64,000 nucleotides of DNA, taken from the NCBI RefSeq assembly GCF_026239675.1, contig NZ_JAPIVQ010000001.1, forward strand, positions 62,001 to 126,000, given 5' to 3'. This stretch comes from Pedobacter sp. PLR (lineage in GTDB: Bacteria > Bacteroidota > Bacteroidia > Sphingobacteriales > Sphingobacteriaceae). The position numbers were made by a program, and so were the translations under genes. Of the stretch, positions 44,404 to 52,355 are shown piece by piece (position 1 is the first letter of the stretch; the number at the start of each line of letters is the position of its first letter). The notes below the pieces were generated by a model. That model was given only the letters and a program-made list of their open reading frames with translations, was not told the origin of the DNA and ran no database searches.

Positions 44404-46221
44404 TTATTTGTCAAGCAAATCCGTAAGCTTTCCGTCTACCTTGTTATTGCCCAGATCTGCACCTATCACTCTTTCAAAAAGAACTCTTTTTTTATTGCTA
44501 TGATATGCAGGGTATGCAGTATTGGTAGTGATCCTATTATTTTTAAAAACCAGTCCATTTACCGATTTGGCATAAAGTATAGGTTGATCAAAAGTATCAA
44601 ACTTATTGTTTTCTATCTTTATACCCGAGTGAAAGTATTTCTTTTGCCCTTTAAGATCAGGTATCTCGGGATAAATGGAAATGACAGCACTGGTAAATTG
44701 GTACATACTGGTTAAGGCATTGACAAACGTATTGTTACGAATCGTAATATCTCTACAAGATCCGGTTTCGTACCAGCCATTGCTGTCGCCACACAGCACT
44801 ATGGCACTGCCCGACGTATGATCAAATAAGTTATCAGCTACCAATGTTGGTTTTGGCGTACTAAATAATGCACCCCTTGCCCTATTGTTGCGGATTGTAT
44901 TACCGGTAAAAATTACTGATGGCGTCCAGGATAAGTTTTCTATCCCTACATCCGTTTTTGACGGATCAATATCCTTGTCCAAAACATTAGTAAATTCAAT
45001 CTTAAACTCCTTAACAGGATCTCCGGGATTAGATTTTATAGGGGTAATCGAAGCAATAGTATTCTTCGCATCCCATAAATCCATGGTTTTCGACTGAATA
45101 AATTGAATCGTATCTTTTAAGTTTCCCCAGTCAAAACCATAAGATTGCCCTTCCATATATCTGCCAATCACCGTACGATCGTCCAATCTTTTTATCATTT
45201 TCAGATAAGTTCCATGAATATTGATCGCATCGTCCATCATGCCTTCGTACAAACCATTTTTAGAGACAATCTCCCCTTTACATCCGGAAAAATGCGTAGC
45301 ATCTGCTTGAGTAGTAAAATATCTCGGGTCGTTTTTCCCTCTTAAACACACACCAAAACCATCCATATAGATGTTTTCTGTCAGCTGTGCCAAAAGGCCC
45401 ATTCCTTCTGCATAATGTACTTTTACGTTCAGGAGCGTAATATCCTTCCCTTTATGTACAAAAATACCTGGAGTTGGACGGTGCCAGCTTCTCATGGCGA
45501 TAACCGTTCCGGGAATCAGCATTTTGTTCTTCCAGTGATGCGCCTTTATCCTTCCGGGGGAAAGCTCAGTTACACCTTTAGTGCCTACTCTGATATCTCC
45601 ACTATTGTAAATGATATGCTTAGTCTTATTTTCAAAAGCGATCCCTGAAGTCGGATTCATCTCCCAACCTTCTCCTAAATTGTAAAGCACACTATCTTTT
45701 ATTTTGTAAGTCACCCAGGGAGCTGTTTCATAGATTATAGTACCTGCAATTGGATCATTTTCTACAATCTTGATCTGCGTAATTTGTGGTTTTTCGAAAT
45801 CAATACTCAGGTTTTTGACTTTCACATTCTGGCTTTCAATTAATGCCAGGGGAATCATACGGCCATGAAACATCAGGTCCGCGCCATTGCCGTCCAATGT
45901 AATGTTTTTGAAATGATCTAGTTCAATACCTACTGTCTTTGGGTTATTCTGATCGTGGTTCGAGATATAGTATTCTCTTTTTAGCGCTCCTTCCGGATGA
46001 AAATTATACTTCCCTTTCTGGAACTGAATGACAATTGCATCCTGATCAGTAGTCTTGCTTTTAATTTCTTTAAGTAATTCCCCTAATAAAGGGCTTATAT
46101 TTTCACCAGTATTTGGTTTTATACCATAAGCGGAAAGCTTATATACTTTCGTACTGATTTGTGCTTTTAATGGGACTATTAAACTGAAGGTTAACAGCAC
46201 CAATAAGATGTTTTTTTTCAA
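44404..46221 (-). CDS. GH110-type alpha-1,3-galactosidase (right-handed beta-helix)
   Basis: This 605-residue secreted protein (signal ending near LKAQ) has the length and beta-helix look of glycoside hydrolase family 110: FKNITLDGNGADLMFHGRMIPLALIESQNVKVKNLSIDFEKPQ, then a mid-region with GIFVHKGKDITLLNVKVHYAEGMGLLAQLTENIYMDGFGV and ADATHFSGCKGEIVSKNGLYEGMMDDAINIHGTYLKM, in which the acidic pair of the family is located, then FTGNTIRNNRARGALFSTPKP and DITIRNNTF. Characterised members remove terminal alpha-1,3-galactose (for example blood group B). A SusD relic lies just upstream, so it may be the last intact enzyme of a lost locus. Confidence 0.88.
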   Translation of the reverse strand: MKKNILLVLLTFSLIVPLKAQISTKVYKLSAYGIKPNTGENISPLLGELLKEIKSKTTDQDAIVIQFQKGKYNFHPEGALKREYYISNHDQNNPKTVGIELDHFKNITLDGNGADLMFHGRMIPLALIESQNVKVKNLSIDFEKPQITQIKIVENDPIAGTIIYETAPWVTYKIKDSVLYNLGEGWEMNPTSGIAFENKTKHIIYNSGDIRVGTKGVTELSPGRIKAHHWKNKMLIPGTVIAMRSWHRPTPGIFVHKGKDITLLNVKVHYAEGMGLLAQLTENIYMDGFGVCLRGKNDPRYFTTQADATHFSGCKGEIVSKNGLYEGMMDDAINIHGTYLKMIKRLDDRTVIGRYMEGQSYGFDWGNLKDTIQFIQSKTMDLWDAKNTIASITPIKSNPGDPVKEFKIEFTNVLDKDIDPSKTDVGIENLSWTPSVIFTGNTIRNNRARGALFSTPKPTLVADNLFDHTSGSAIVLCGDSNGWYETGSCRDITIRNNTFVNALTSMYQFTSAVISIYPEIPDLKGQKKYFHSGIKIENNKFDTFDQPILYAKSVNGLVFKNNRITTNTAYPAYHSNKKRVLFERVIGADLGNNKVDGKLTDLLDK

Positions 46222-46275
46222 GTGATTAAATTAATTAGGGTTCATGAATTATTTACGAGCGGAATATACAAAGTA

Positions 46276-46310
46276 AAAAATAAGAGCCCGCGTTAATGGC
46301 TCTTATTTTT
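46276..46310 (-). terminator. Terminator following the SusD relic
   Basis: AAAAATAAGAGCC and GGCTCTTATTTTT form a perfect 13-bp stem with a 9-base loop, with T-runs in both directions. It lies 31 bp beyond the stop of the SusD relic, showing that this operon used to end here. Confidence 0.85.
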
Positions 46311-46340
46311 GACCTTCGTCTATAGTATTATGGTTAGAAA

Positions 46341-46560
46341 TTAATAACCTGTGTTTTGGTCATTTTTCAATAAAGGATTCAAATCCATTGCTGATTGCGG
46401 AATTGGGAACAAGAGTAAACGGTTATCCCAGGATTTTTTAACCACCGAGTAACCATTCGGTGCAAAGGTCTCTCTGTTCATTACAGATGCCGCATAAGTG
46501 CCGCCATAACGACGTACGTCAACATTATATTTATCAGAAAATTTAGTCCGGTTTTCAATA
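46341..46560 (-). pseudogene. Relic of a SusD/RagB gene (C-terminal ~72 codons)
   Basis: Read on the minus strand, this stretch encodes IENRTKFSDKYNVDVRRYGG, TYAASVMNRETFAPNGY and LLLFPIPQSAMDLNPLLKND followed by QNTGY and a stop. The final P-I-P-x-S-x-x-x-x-N-P-x-L-x-x-N-x-G-Y is the universal C-terminus of SusD proteins. There is no start and everything upstream is replaced by the L,D-transpeptidase gene and its promoter. It retains its terminator. Confidence 0.85.
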
Positions 46561-46579
46561 GATAACTTTATATTTAGTT

Positions 46580-47416
46580 ATGAATAATTCAGTGAAGTAT
46601 ATCGGTTTATTATTGATATGGCTGGTCGTTCTCACCTTTTGTTTCTGGCCTAAGCCAGGCAAGATTGAGGTAGTAGATGACCTGGCCTTGAAAGTTACTG
46701 GTGTGAAATGGAACGATTCATTATTTAAACATCTTCCACCAGGAATTGACACCAGTATCCTGGTAAAGGACAGCAAAGGAAAACCCATGAGTTTTCGTCA
46801 GTATCTCATTCCTGTTTTTAACCACGAAGCCATGATTTATCAGGATCGTGGCACATGGAGATTACACTGGCTAACCAAAGAAGCTAATGATTCACTGGAA
46901 AAGGATGACGATGCGGTTGCCCGCCATGAAAGAGTCTCCGCTTATCGTAGACCGGACGAAGAACAAAGTTGGAAATATAAACTGGAGAACATTGCCCATA
47001 CGCTTTCCCTGGCGGATCATATTCTAGTCCTCAAGGGCAAACGTAAAATGATCGTTAGCCGAAAAAACAAACCGATAATTTCCTTTAATATAGATCTTGG
47101 GTTTAGTCCGGTGGGTAATAAAATAACAGAGGGGGATGGTAAAACCCCGGAAGGCATCTACAGCCTTGATGTGAAATTTACGCGAAGCGATAAGTACTAC
47201 AAGAGTTTCCTGATCTCTTATCCGAATGAAGCAGACAAAGCATTGGCGAAAAAGTATGGGCTAAAACCAGGTTCTTCCATAATGATTCACGGCACGACCC
47301 CCGCAAAAGTTAATGCAAAAGACTGGACTGCCGGCTGTATCGCACTACAGAACAAAGACATTGATCAATTATTTAACCTGGTAAATTCGGGAACAATTAT
47401 CGAAGTACGAAAATGA
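46580..47416 (+). CDS. L,D-transpeptidase (YkuD-domain) family protein
   Basis: The 278-residue protein has an N-terminal membrane anchor or signal (YIGLLLIWLVVLTFCFWP) and a C-terminal YkuD domain. The active-site motif is visible: SIMIHGTTPAKVNAKDWTAGCIALQNKDIDQLF, with the HG dipeptide and the catalytic Cys in TAGCIAL (the usual S-x-G-C-[IV]-R has Ala in place of Arg). Other landmarks are FSPVGNKITEGDGKTPEGIYSL. It should make 3-3 cross-links in peptidoglycan or attach proteins to it, in the periplasm. The first 130 residues are not part of the usual core. Confidence 0.85.
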   Translation: MNNSVKYIGLLLIWLVVLTFCFWPKPGKIEVVDDLALKVTGVKWNDSLFKHLPPGIDTSILVKDSKGKPMSFRQYLIPVFNHEAMIYQDRGTWRLHWLTKEANDSLEKDDDAVARHERVSAYRRPDEEQSWKYKLENIAHTLSLADHILVLKGKRKMIVSRKNKPIISFNIDLGFSPVGNKITEGDGKTPEGIYSLDVKFTRSDKYYKSFLISYPNEADKALAKKYGLKPGSSIMIHGTTPAKVNAKDWTAGCIALQNKDIDQLFNLVNSGTIIEVRK

Positions 47417-47438
47417 GTGGACTATCGGCTTATACCCT

Positions 47439-48929
47439 TTAGTCAGTCAGAATGATTTTCAATTTAAGGACGGCTGCTTCCATCAATTCCCGACTAAATC
47501 CGGTAAAGCCCAGAATCAATGCTGCAGGATGTTTAAAGGCCACAGACAGTTCGTCTACTGCGTATATAAAAACACCATTGGCTCTTGCTTTACAGGCTAC
47601 GGCTGTGGCTTCCTGATCATTTAACAACCAGGCTGCCAGGTGCATTCCGGCATCTGTCGTATCCACCCGAAGGTAGTCTCCAAGATGCTGCTTTAACAAA
47701 GCGACCAATTCCTCCTGAGCTTTGCGGTAAACTAACCTCATCCTTCTCAGGTGTCTTGAATAATGCCCGCCGAGGATAAATTCAGTTAAAATTGCCTGAT
47801 CAATTACCGGGCTTTGCCGATCGATGACTGCTTTAGCAATCGTAAATTGTTGCGCAAGGGCTACCGAAGGCAGCACCATATACCCAATTCTCAAGGCAGG
47901 AAATAAGGTCTTGTTAAAAGTGCCCACATAAATTACTTTTCCAAAAGTATCCAGTCCCTTAAGGGCTGGTATTGGCCTGTTCACATAACGGAACTCACTT
48001 TCATAATCATCTTCTATCACCCACATATTTTGTTGTGCAGCCCTTTTCAGCAACTTTATCCTTTCCATTAGCGGCATCGTTTCCCCCAGAGGATACTGAT
48101 GGGATGGCGTTACATAGGCCAACTTTGCAGCAGGAAAGTGGTGTATGGCATAGTCCAGATCCATACCTGAAGCAGAAATGGGAACCGGACAGATTTTAGC
48201 ACCGAAACGGGCAAAAGCTGATTTTGCTCTCAGAAAACCAGGATCCTCCATCCAGCATTGGTCCTCTTTTTTTAAAAGCAGTTCCGCAATAAGATGCATC
48301 GCCTGACTGGAGCCATTGACCAGGACAATATGATCCGCAGTACAGCTAATCGAACGATTAATCCGAAGGTAATCTGTCAACGCCTCCCTTAAGGGAAGAT
48401 AGCCCTGTGCACTATCATAACCCAGATGAAGCTTATGAATATTTCGGTACACATTGGCTGCTATCTTTGCCCATATCTGGAATGGGAAATCTGCTAAAGA
48501 AGGGATGGAGGGCTGAAAAGGCAACATCGCTTCCTGCCCGATATAGTTTAAAACGAATTTCGCATGTAAGGGAAGCTCTTCCGTTTCAGTAGCAATCAAA
48601 GTGCTTTCTTCGGTTCCTAAAATCTTCTTTAATTTTCTGACAACAGGTTTCAATTCATTGAGCTGCTCACAAACATAGGTACCATCACCAGTTTTACTGG
48701 TTAAAAAACCTTCCAGTGTCAACTGTTCAAAAGCCAGTAACACACAATTCCTGGAAATACTGAATTCCGCAGCCAGACTTCTGGTAGAAGGCATCCGATC
48801 CCCATGCTTAAGCATCCCATCAAACACCCCCCGCTTAATCTCATCATATAACTGAATGTAAAGTGGTGTTTTAAGTGTACGTTCCAGATGGATAAAAGTC
48901 AACAGGATCTCGGGTGAAATTTTGCTCAT
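47439..48929 (-). CDS. MocR/PdxR-type GntR regulator with aminotransferase domain
   Basis: The 496-residue protein fuses a GntR winged helix (PLYIQLYDEIKRGVFDGMLKHGDRMPSTRSLAAEFSISRNCVLLAFEQLTLEGFLTSKTGDGTYV) to a fold-type I aminotransferase domain. The latter shows HIVLVNGSSQAMHLIAELLL, VTPSHQYPLGETMPL, VIEDDYESEFRY and VIYVGTFNKTLFPALRIGYMVLP, in which the lysine that binds pyridoxal phosphate is present (NKTLFP). It is cytoplasmic. It diverges from an MFS transporter gene, with paired repeat sites in the gap, so it most likely regulates that transporter and itself in response to a pyridoxal or amino compound. Confidence 0.92.
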   Translation of the reverse strand: MSKISPEILLTFIHLERTLKTPLYIQLYDEIKRGVFDGMLKHGDRMPSTRSLAAEFSISRNCVLLAFEQLTLEGFLTSKTGDGTYVCEQLNELKPVVRKLKKILGTEESTLIATETEELPLHAKFVLNYIGQEAMLPFQPSIPSLADFPFQIWAKIAANVYRNIHKLHLGYDSAQGYLPLREALTDYLRINRSISCTADHIVLVNGSSQAMHLIAELLLKKEDQCWMEDPGFLRAKSAFARFGAKICPVPISASGMDLDYAIHHFPAAKLAYVTPSHQYPLGETMPLMERIKLLKRAAQQNMWVIEDDYESEFRYVNRPIPALKGLDTFGKVIYVGTFNKTLFPALRIGYMVLPSVALAQQFTIAKAVIDRQSPVIDQAILTEFILGGHYSRHLRRMRLVYRKAQEELVALLKQHLGDYLRVDTTDAGMHLAAWLLNDQEATAVACKARANGVFIYAVDELSVAFKHPAALILGFTGFSRELMEAAVLKLKIILTD

Positions 48930-48931
48930 GA

Positions 48932-48974
48932 ATTGGCTCTATTAATTCTTTGTATAATGGCTCTTTACAAAGAA
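48932..48974. promoter_or_regulatory. Putative MocR operator in the mocR/MFS gap
   Basis: Two direct copies of GGCTCT (48935-48940 and 48959-48964), 24 bp apart in an AnTGGCTCTnT context, overlap an inverted repeat of TTCTTTGTA (48946-48954) and TACAAAGAA (48966-48974). MocR regulators generally bind direct repeats, and the site lies just upstream of a -7 element for the MFS gene. Confidence 0.5.
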
Positions 48975-48986
48975 CCAATGTAAGCT

Positions 48987-48994
48987 TAGTTTTG
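48987..48994 (+). promoter_or_regulatory. MFS gene promoter -7 element (TAGTTTTG)
   Basis: TAGTTTTG matches TAnnTTTG exactly and lies 25 bp before the MFS start, immediately after the operator-like repeats. Confidence 0.5.
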
Positions 48995-49019
48995 CAGATA
49001 ACAAATCAGCTTTCCGATC

Positions 49020-50225
49020 ATGCCAAAGACTATTCCGCATCCCCTCCTTACGACACTTACCTTAGGTATTTTAACCGCCATTGGATCTATCTCCATTGAC
49101 ATCTACCTACCTGCATTTAGTGCAATGTCCACTTATTTTAAAGTGCCCATGGTGCGGATAGAGCATACAATAACGCTGTTTCTTTTCGGGATGGCCTTTG
49201 GTCAGTTATTCATAGGCCCTCTTTCTGATACCTGGGGTAGGAAAATACCATTAAGAATTGGTTTAGCAGTTTACATTGTTTGTAGTGTTTGTTGCATACT
49301 GACCAACTCTTTTACCTGGTTGCTGGCACTAAGGTTTGTACAGGGGCTGGCAGGAAGCTCCTGTCAGGTGATATCCAGAGCATTGGTAAATGATCTTTAC
49401 AAGGGCCGAAATGTGGCACATGTTTTCACGCTTCTACAAATTCTGATGGGCGTATCACCAATTCTTGCCCCTATGATCGGGGGTATGCTCTCAGATGAAT
49501 CCACCTGGAAGTATTTATTTTTGATTATGGCTCTGATTTCAGGAGTTGGATTGTTGGGATGTTTGACTGTTCTGCCAGATGGGAAGCCCGGCACTGAAAG
49601 TAAAGTATTAAATTTTCAGACCATCCGATACGGTTATCTTCAATGTATTAAGCATCCTGCATTTGTAAATTATGCTTTAGTCAGAGCGGTTAGTAATAGC
49701 GCAGCCTTTGCCATGATTACTGGTTCTCCATTTGTATTCACCAATATCTATTCCCTGACCAGGAAACAATTTGGCTTCACCTTTTCTATGTTCGCCGTAG
49801 GAATTATCTGCGCAGGGCTGATCAACACCAGATTACTAAAATATTTTGAGATCAAAGTCATTACAAAATTTGCACTGATCTGTCAGCTGATCACCGGGGC
49901 GACAATGGTTTTGGTCATCTATTTTAATGGACCATTCTACCTATTGCTTTCGCTTGCGTTTATATTTCTCGCTATGCTAGGTCCGATTTTGCCAAATACA
50001 ACCGCTTTATACCTGGCTTCCCTCCCTACGTTTACAGGTTCGGCATCAGCACTAATTGGCTCACTGAGTTATTTGTCGGCCTTCCTGATTACCTCAATCC
50101 TAAGCTTAGTCCACAACAATACCGCTTACCCTATGATTTCCACCATGTGGGCCTGCACAATAATTGCTTTAGGCTGCTTGCTTTATAGGAAAACAGTCAT
50201 CGGAACGCTGGATAAAGGGATATAA
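49020..50225 (+). CDS. MFS drug-resistance transporter, Bcr/CflA family
   Basis: The 401-residue protein has 12 membrane segments. The start IGSISIDIYLPAFSAMSTYFKVP and the motif FGMAFGQLFIGPLSDTWGRKIPLRIGLAVYI (motif A, GPLSDxxGRK) are typical of the Bcr/CflA subfamily, as is FVQGLAGSSCQVISRALVNDLY. It would export a small molecule or drug by proton antiport in the inner membrane. It is transcribed away from the MocR gene, 90 bp off, and is likely under its control. Confidence 0.93.
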   Translation: MPKTIPHPLLTTLTLGILTAIGSISIDIYLPAFSAMSTYFKVPMVRIEHTITLFLFGMAFGQLFIGPLSDTWGRKIPLRIGLAVYIVCSVCCILTNSFTWLLALRFVQGLAGSSCQVISRALVNDLYKGRNVAHVFTLLQILMGVSPILAPMIGGMLSDESTWKYLFLIMALISGVGLLGCLTVLPDGKPGTESKVLNFQTIRYGYLQCIKHPAFVNYALVRAVSNSAAFAMITGSPFVFTNIYSLTRKQFGFTFSMFAVGIICAGLINTRLLKYFEIKVITKFALICQLITGATMVLVIYFNGPFYLLLSLAFIFLAMLGPILPNTTALYLASLPTFTGSASALIGSLSYLSAFLITSILSLVHNNTAYPMISTMWACTIIALGCLLYRKTVIGTLDKGI

Positions 50226-50334
50226 GTCCTATCTCCTTATATTTTTTTTACCTACAAATCAACAGATTAAACCAAAAAACCATGTTAAATTAAAATTAAG
50301 CCCATGTTAATGCAGAAAAGCTGCATAATTTTGA

Positions 50335-50342
50335 TACTTTTG
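50335..50342 (+). promoter_or_regulatory. tRNA-Lys copy 2 promoter -7 element (TACTTTTG)
   Basis: TACTTTTG matches TAnnTTTG and lies 21 bp before the tRNA. The leader after it (GCATTCCCTCAAAAAGGGA) is similar to that of copy 1. Confidence 0.6.
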
Positions 50343-50363
50343 CATTCCCTCAAAAAGGGAAAT

Positions 50364-50436
50364 GATTCCGTAGCTCAGCTGGTAGAGCATTACACTTTTA
50401 ATGTAGTGGTCCTGGGTTCGAATCCCAGCGGGATCA
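50364..50436 (+). tRNA. tRNA-Lys (anticodon TTT), copy 2; integration site
   Basis: Its 73 bases are identical to the copy at 33478-33550, with an intact cloverleaf and no encoded CCA. The 3' end (GAATCCCAGCGGGATCACA) recurs with 0-1 changes at 58291-58309 and 55320-55337, the pattern of an attachment site used by the recombinase encoded at 50682. Confidence 0.97.
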
Positions 50437-50459
50437 CAAGATTCATAATCAAAACGTAC

Positions 50460-50493
50460 AAAAGGCTGTTAATCGCATGATTAACGGCCTTTT
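50460..50493 (+). terminator. Terminator of tRNA-Lys copy 2
   Basis: AAAAGGCTGTTAATC and GATTAACGGCCTTTT form a near-perfect 15-bp hairpin with a GCAT loop and T-run. It matches the terminator of copy 1 in position and sequence, and the next ~30 bp (to GCACCAATTC) are also shared. Confidence 0.8.
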
Positions 50494-50539
50494 TACTTTT
50501 ACGGGGGTACCAAAACTTGCACCAATTCTCATATAAAAA

Positions 50540-50583
50540 GTGAGCGATTAGGTGAGTCATTTGGAAAATCCACCCTACTCACC
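50540..50583. repeat. Arm-type repeats between tRNA-Lys copy 2 and the recombinase gene
   Basis: This stretch holds GTGAGCGATT (also at the start of both ~95-bp repeats downstream), an inverted pair GGTGAGT (50551-50557) and ACTCACC (50577-50583), and the third exact copy of the 12-mer ACCCTACTCACC (50572-50583). Such short direct and inverted repeats next to a tyrosine recombinase gene could be its arm-binding sites. Confidence 0.45.
50572..50583. repeat. 12-bp direct repeat ACCCTACTCACC, third copy
   Basis: This exact copy lies 99 bp before the recombinase start; the other two flank the ABC-permease relic at 36.8-37.1 kb. Confidence 0.5.
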
Positions 50584-50681
50584 GAATTGCGCATATTTAG
50601 CTACTGAACAGGTAGTTACAAACTGAACATCTTGTAAGCGTTAAACTGCAAAGCTATTTTTGTTTCACCCTTAATCATTAA

Positions 50682-51896
50682 ATGATGAAAACGAACTTCA
50701 GCCTGCTTTTCTATCTGAAAAAGCAAAAGAACTACATCAGTGGCAACACCCCTATTTACATGAGAATTACGGTTGACGGTAAACGCGCAGAAATTGCGAC
50801 CAGCAGGGATTGTAACCCAAGCCGTTGGAGTAAGCGATCCAGCCGATTGATCGGAACTAAAGAAGATGTTAAAATGCTTAATTCCTATTTGGATCAACTG
50901 CAAAGTTCCGTTTATCAGGCACATCAGGAGTTGGTTAGTTTCGGTATTGGAATCAGCTCGGAGGCCATTAAATGCCGGTATCTGGGAAAAATGAACGGTT
51001 CACACACTTTACTAGAGGCTGTTAAAGATCACAACGTAAAGATGCAGTCTCTCGTCGGCAAAGGCTATGTACAAGGCACATTGAACCGTTATAAGGTCTT
51101 AGAAAAACACTTGGCAACTTTTCTCGTTTCAAAATATGAGCTGACGGATATGGATATTAAAAGAGTAGATCAAGCCTTCCTGAATGATTTTGACTACTAT
51201 TTAAGGTCTGATAAAAACTGCGAGAATAACTATGTGGTTAAAAACGTCAAGAATTTAGGAAAGATCCTGCGCATTGGTTTGGAAAACGGCTGGGTGGAAA
51301 AAGATCATTTTCTAGGTTACAAAGGCAAAACCAAGAATGTTGACCGTTATTACCTTAATCAAGAGGAACTGGAACAGATCGCCGGAAAAGAGTTCCTATC
51401 TGAAAGATTAAGGCAGGTTCGTGATGTTTTTGTCTTTTGCTGTTTTACCGGACTGGCTTACGTAGATGTATTTAAATTGAAACAGGAGCATATCCAAAAG
51501 GGAAATGACGGGGAACGCTGGATTTTCACCAATAGGCAAAAGACAAAAACCAGATCGGCAATCCCCCTGCTACCCACAGCAGTTAAAATAATGGATCGTT
51601 ATGCAACAAACAAGGTTTGCGTAAATAAAGGGAATTTACTTCCTGTTCCCAGCAACCAAAAGCTAAACGAGTATCTGAAAGAAATAGCAGATCTCTGCGG
51701 GATTGACAAGAAACTAACCTCCCACATTGCCCGCCATACTTTTGCAACTACCGTAACGCTTTTAAATGGGGTACCGATTGAAAGCATATCGAAGATGTTG
51801 GGGCACACAAACATCAGAACGACACAACACTATGCTAAGATATTAGACATTAAGGTCGGTGCAGATATGGCTTTATTAAGGGAGAAATACCATTAG
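50682..51896 (+). CDS. Tyrosine recombinase / integrase (Bacteroidota mobile-element type)
   Basis: The 404-residue protein has the three-part Bacteroidota integrase plan: an arm-binding start (FSLLFYLKKQKNYISGNTPIYMRITVDGKRAEIATSRDCNPSRWSK), a SAM-like core-binding domain (about 105-200) and a catalytic domain. The catalytic set is His348 and Arg351 (SHIARHTFAT), His375 (MLGHTNIRTTQHY) and the nucleophile Tyr384. The first Arg of the family is replaced (FTGLAYVDV, Ala at the usual place), as in CTnDOT-type IntDOT. It lies 245 bp after tRNA-Lys copy 2 and points into the array of small genes, so it probably catalyses integration at this tRNA. Confidence 0.95.
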   Translation: MMKTNFSLLFYLKKQKNYISGNTPIYMRITVDGKRAEIATSRDCNPSRWSKRSSRLIGTKEDVKMLNSYLDQLQSSVYQAHQELVSFGIGISSEAIKCRYLGKMNGSHTLLEAVKDHNVKMQSLVGKGYVQGTLNRYKVLEKHLATFLVSKYELTDMDIKRVDQAFLNDFDYYLRSDKNCENNYVVKNVKNLGKILRIGLENGWVEKDHFLGYKGKTKNVDRYYLNQEELEQIAGKEFLSERLRQVRDVFVFCCFTGLAYVDVFKLKQEHIQKGNDGERWIFTNRQKTKTRSAIPLLPTAVKIMDRYATNKVCVNKGNLLPVPSNQKLNEYLKEIADLCGIDKKLTSHIARHTFATTVTLLNGVPIESISKMLGHTNIRTTQHYAKILDIKVGADMALLREKYH

Positions 51897-51952
51897 CAAT
51901 TCATGAAACTGGCTTCTCTGCCAAAATTCTTACTCTTTTTTATGGCTTTTGA

Positions 51953-51978
51953 GAAACCCCAAGTTGCGCAGGGGTTTC
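51953..51978 (+). terminator. Hairpin after the recombinase gene
   Basis: GAAACCCC and GGGGTTTC are perfect 8-bp arms around a 10-base loop, 56 bp beyond the recombinase stop. A second, stronger hairpin follows immediately. Confidence 0.55.
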
Positions 51979-51981
51979 CCT

Positions 51982-52023
51982 CCTTTATTTATTCTAGCCT
52001 TTTGGGGCTAGAATAAATAAAGG
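51982..52023. terminator. Perfect 18-bp-stem hairpin (bidirectional terminator or recombination hairpin)
   Basis: CCTTTATTTATTCTAGCC and its exact reverse complement GGCTAGAATAAATAAAGG flank a 6-base loop. The stem is unusually long and perfect. It separates the recombinase from the cargo genes. The rest of 52024-52355 holds no gene that I can see. Confidence 0.65.
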
Positions 52024-52355
52024 CAAGGAGTTTTTGGGTACCCAAAAACACAACCTGCCGATTACAAAACAAAGAGATTTTGTAACCGGAAGATGAGGTC
52101 TAGAAGCGGATTTCTGCATATCATCTGCACAGAACAAAGCTACTATTCCGCTTAGCTAGCCTATTGTTATACTAACTAATCAGCATTACACATAAGCAAT
52201 TAGTTTACTAAACCTACAGCCATATTGCTGTATAGCTGAATAAGCACCGAGGCGTTGACCTATTTAGCCATTTCGGCATCAGTGTAATCGAAATTTATAT
52301 CTTTGACTTAGATATCAAATTCTAATTATCTTCAAAATCAGTTTTATTAAAACCA

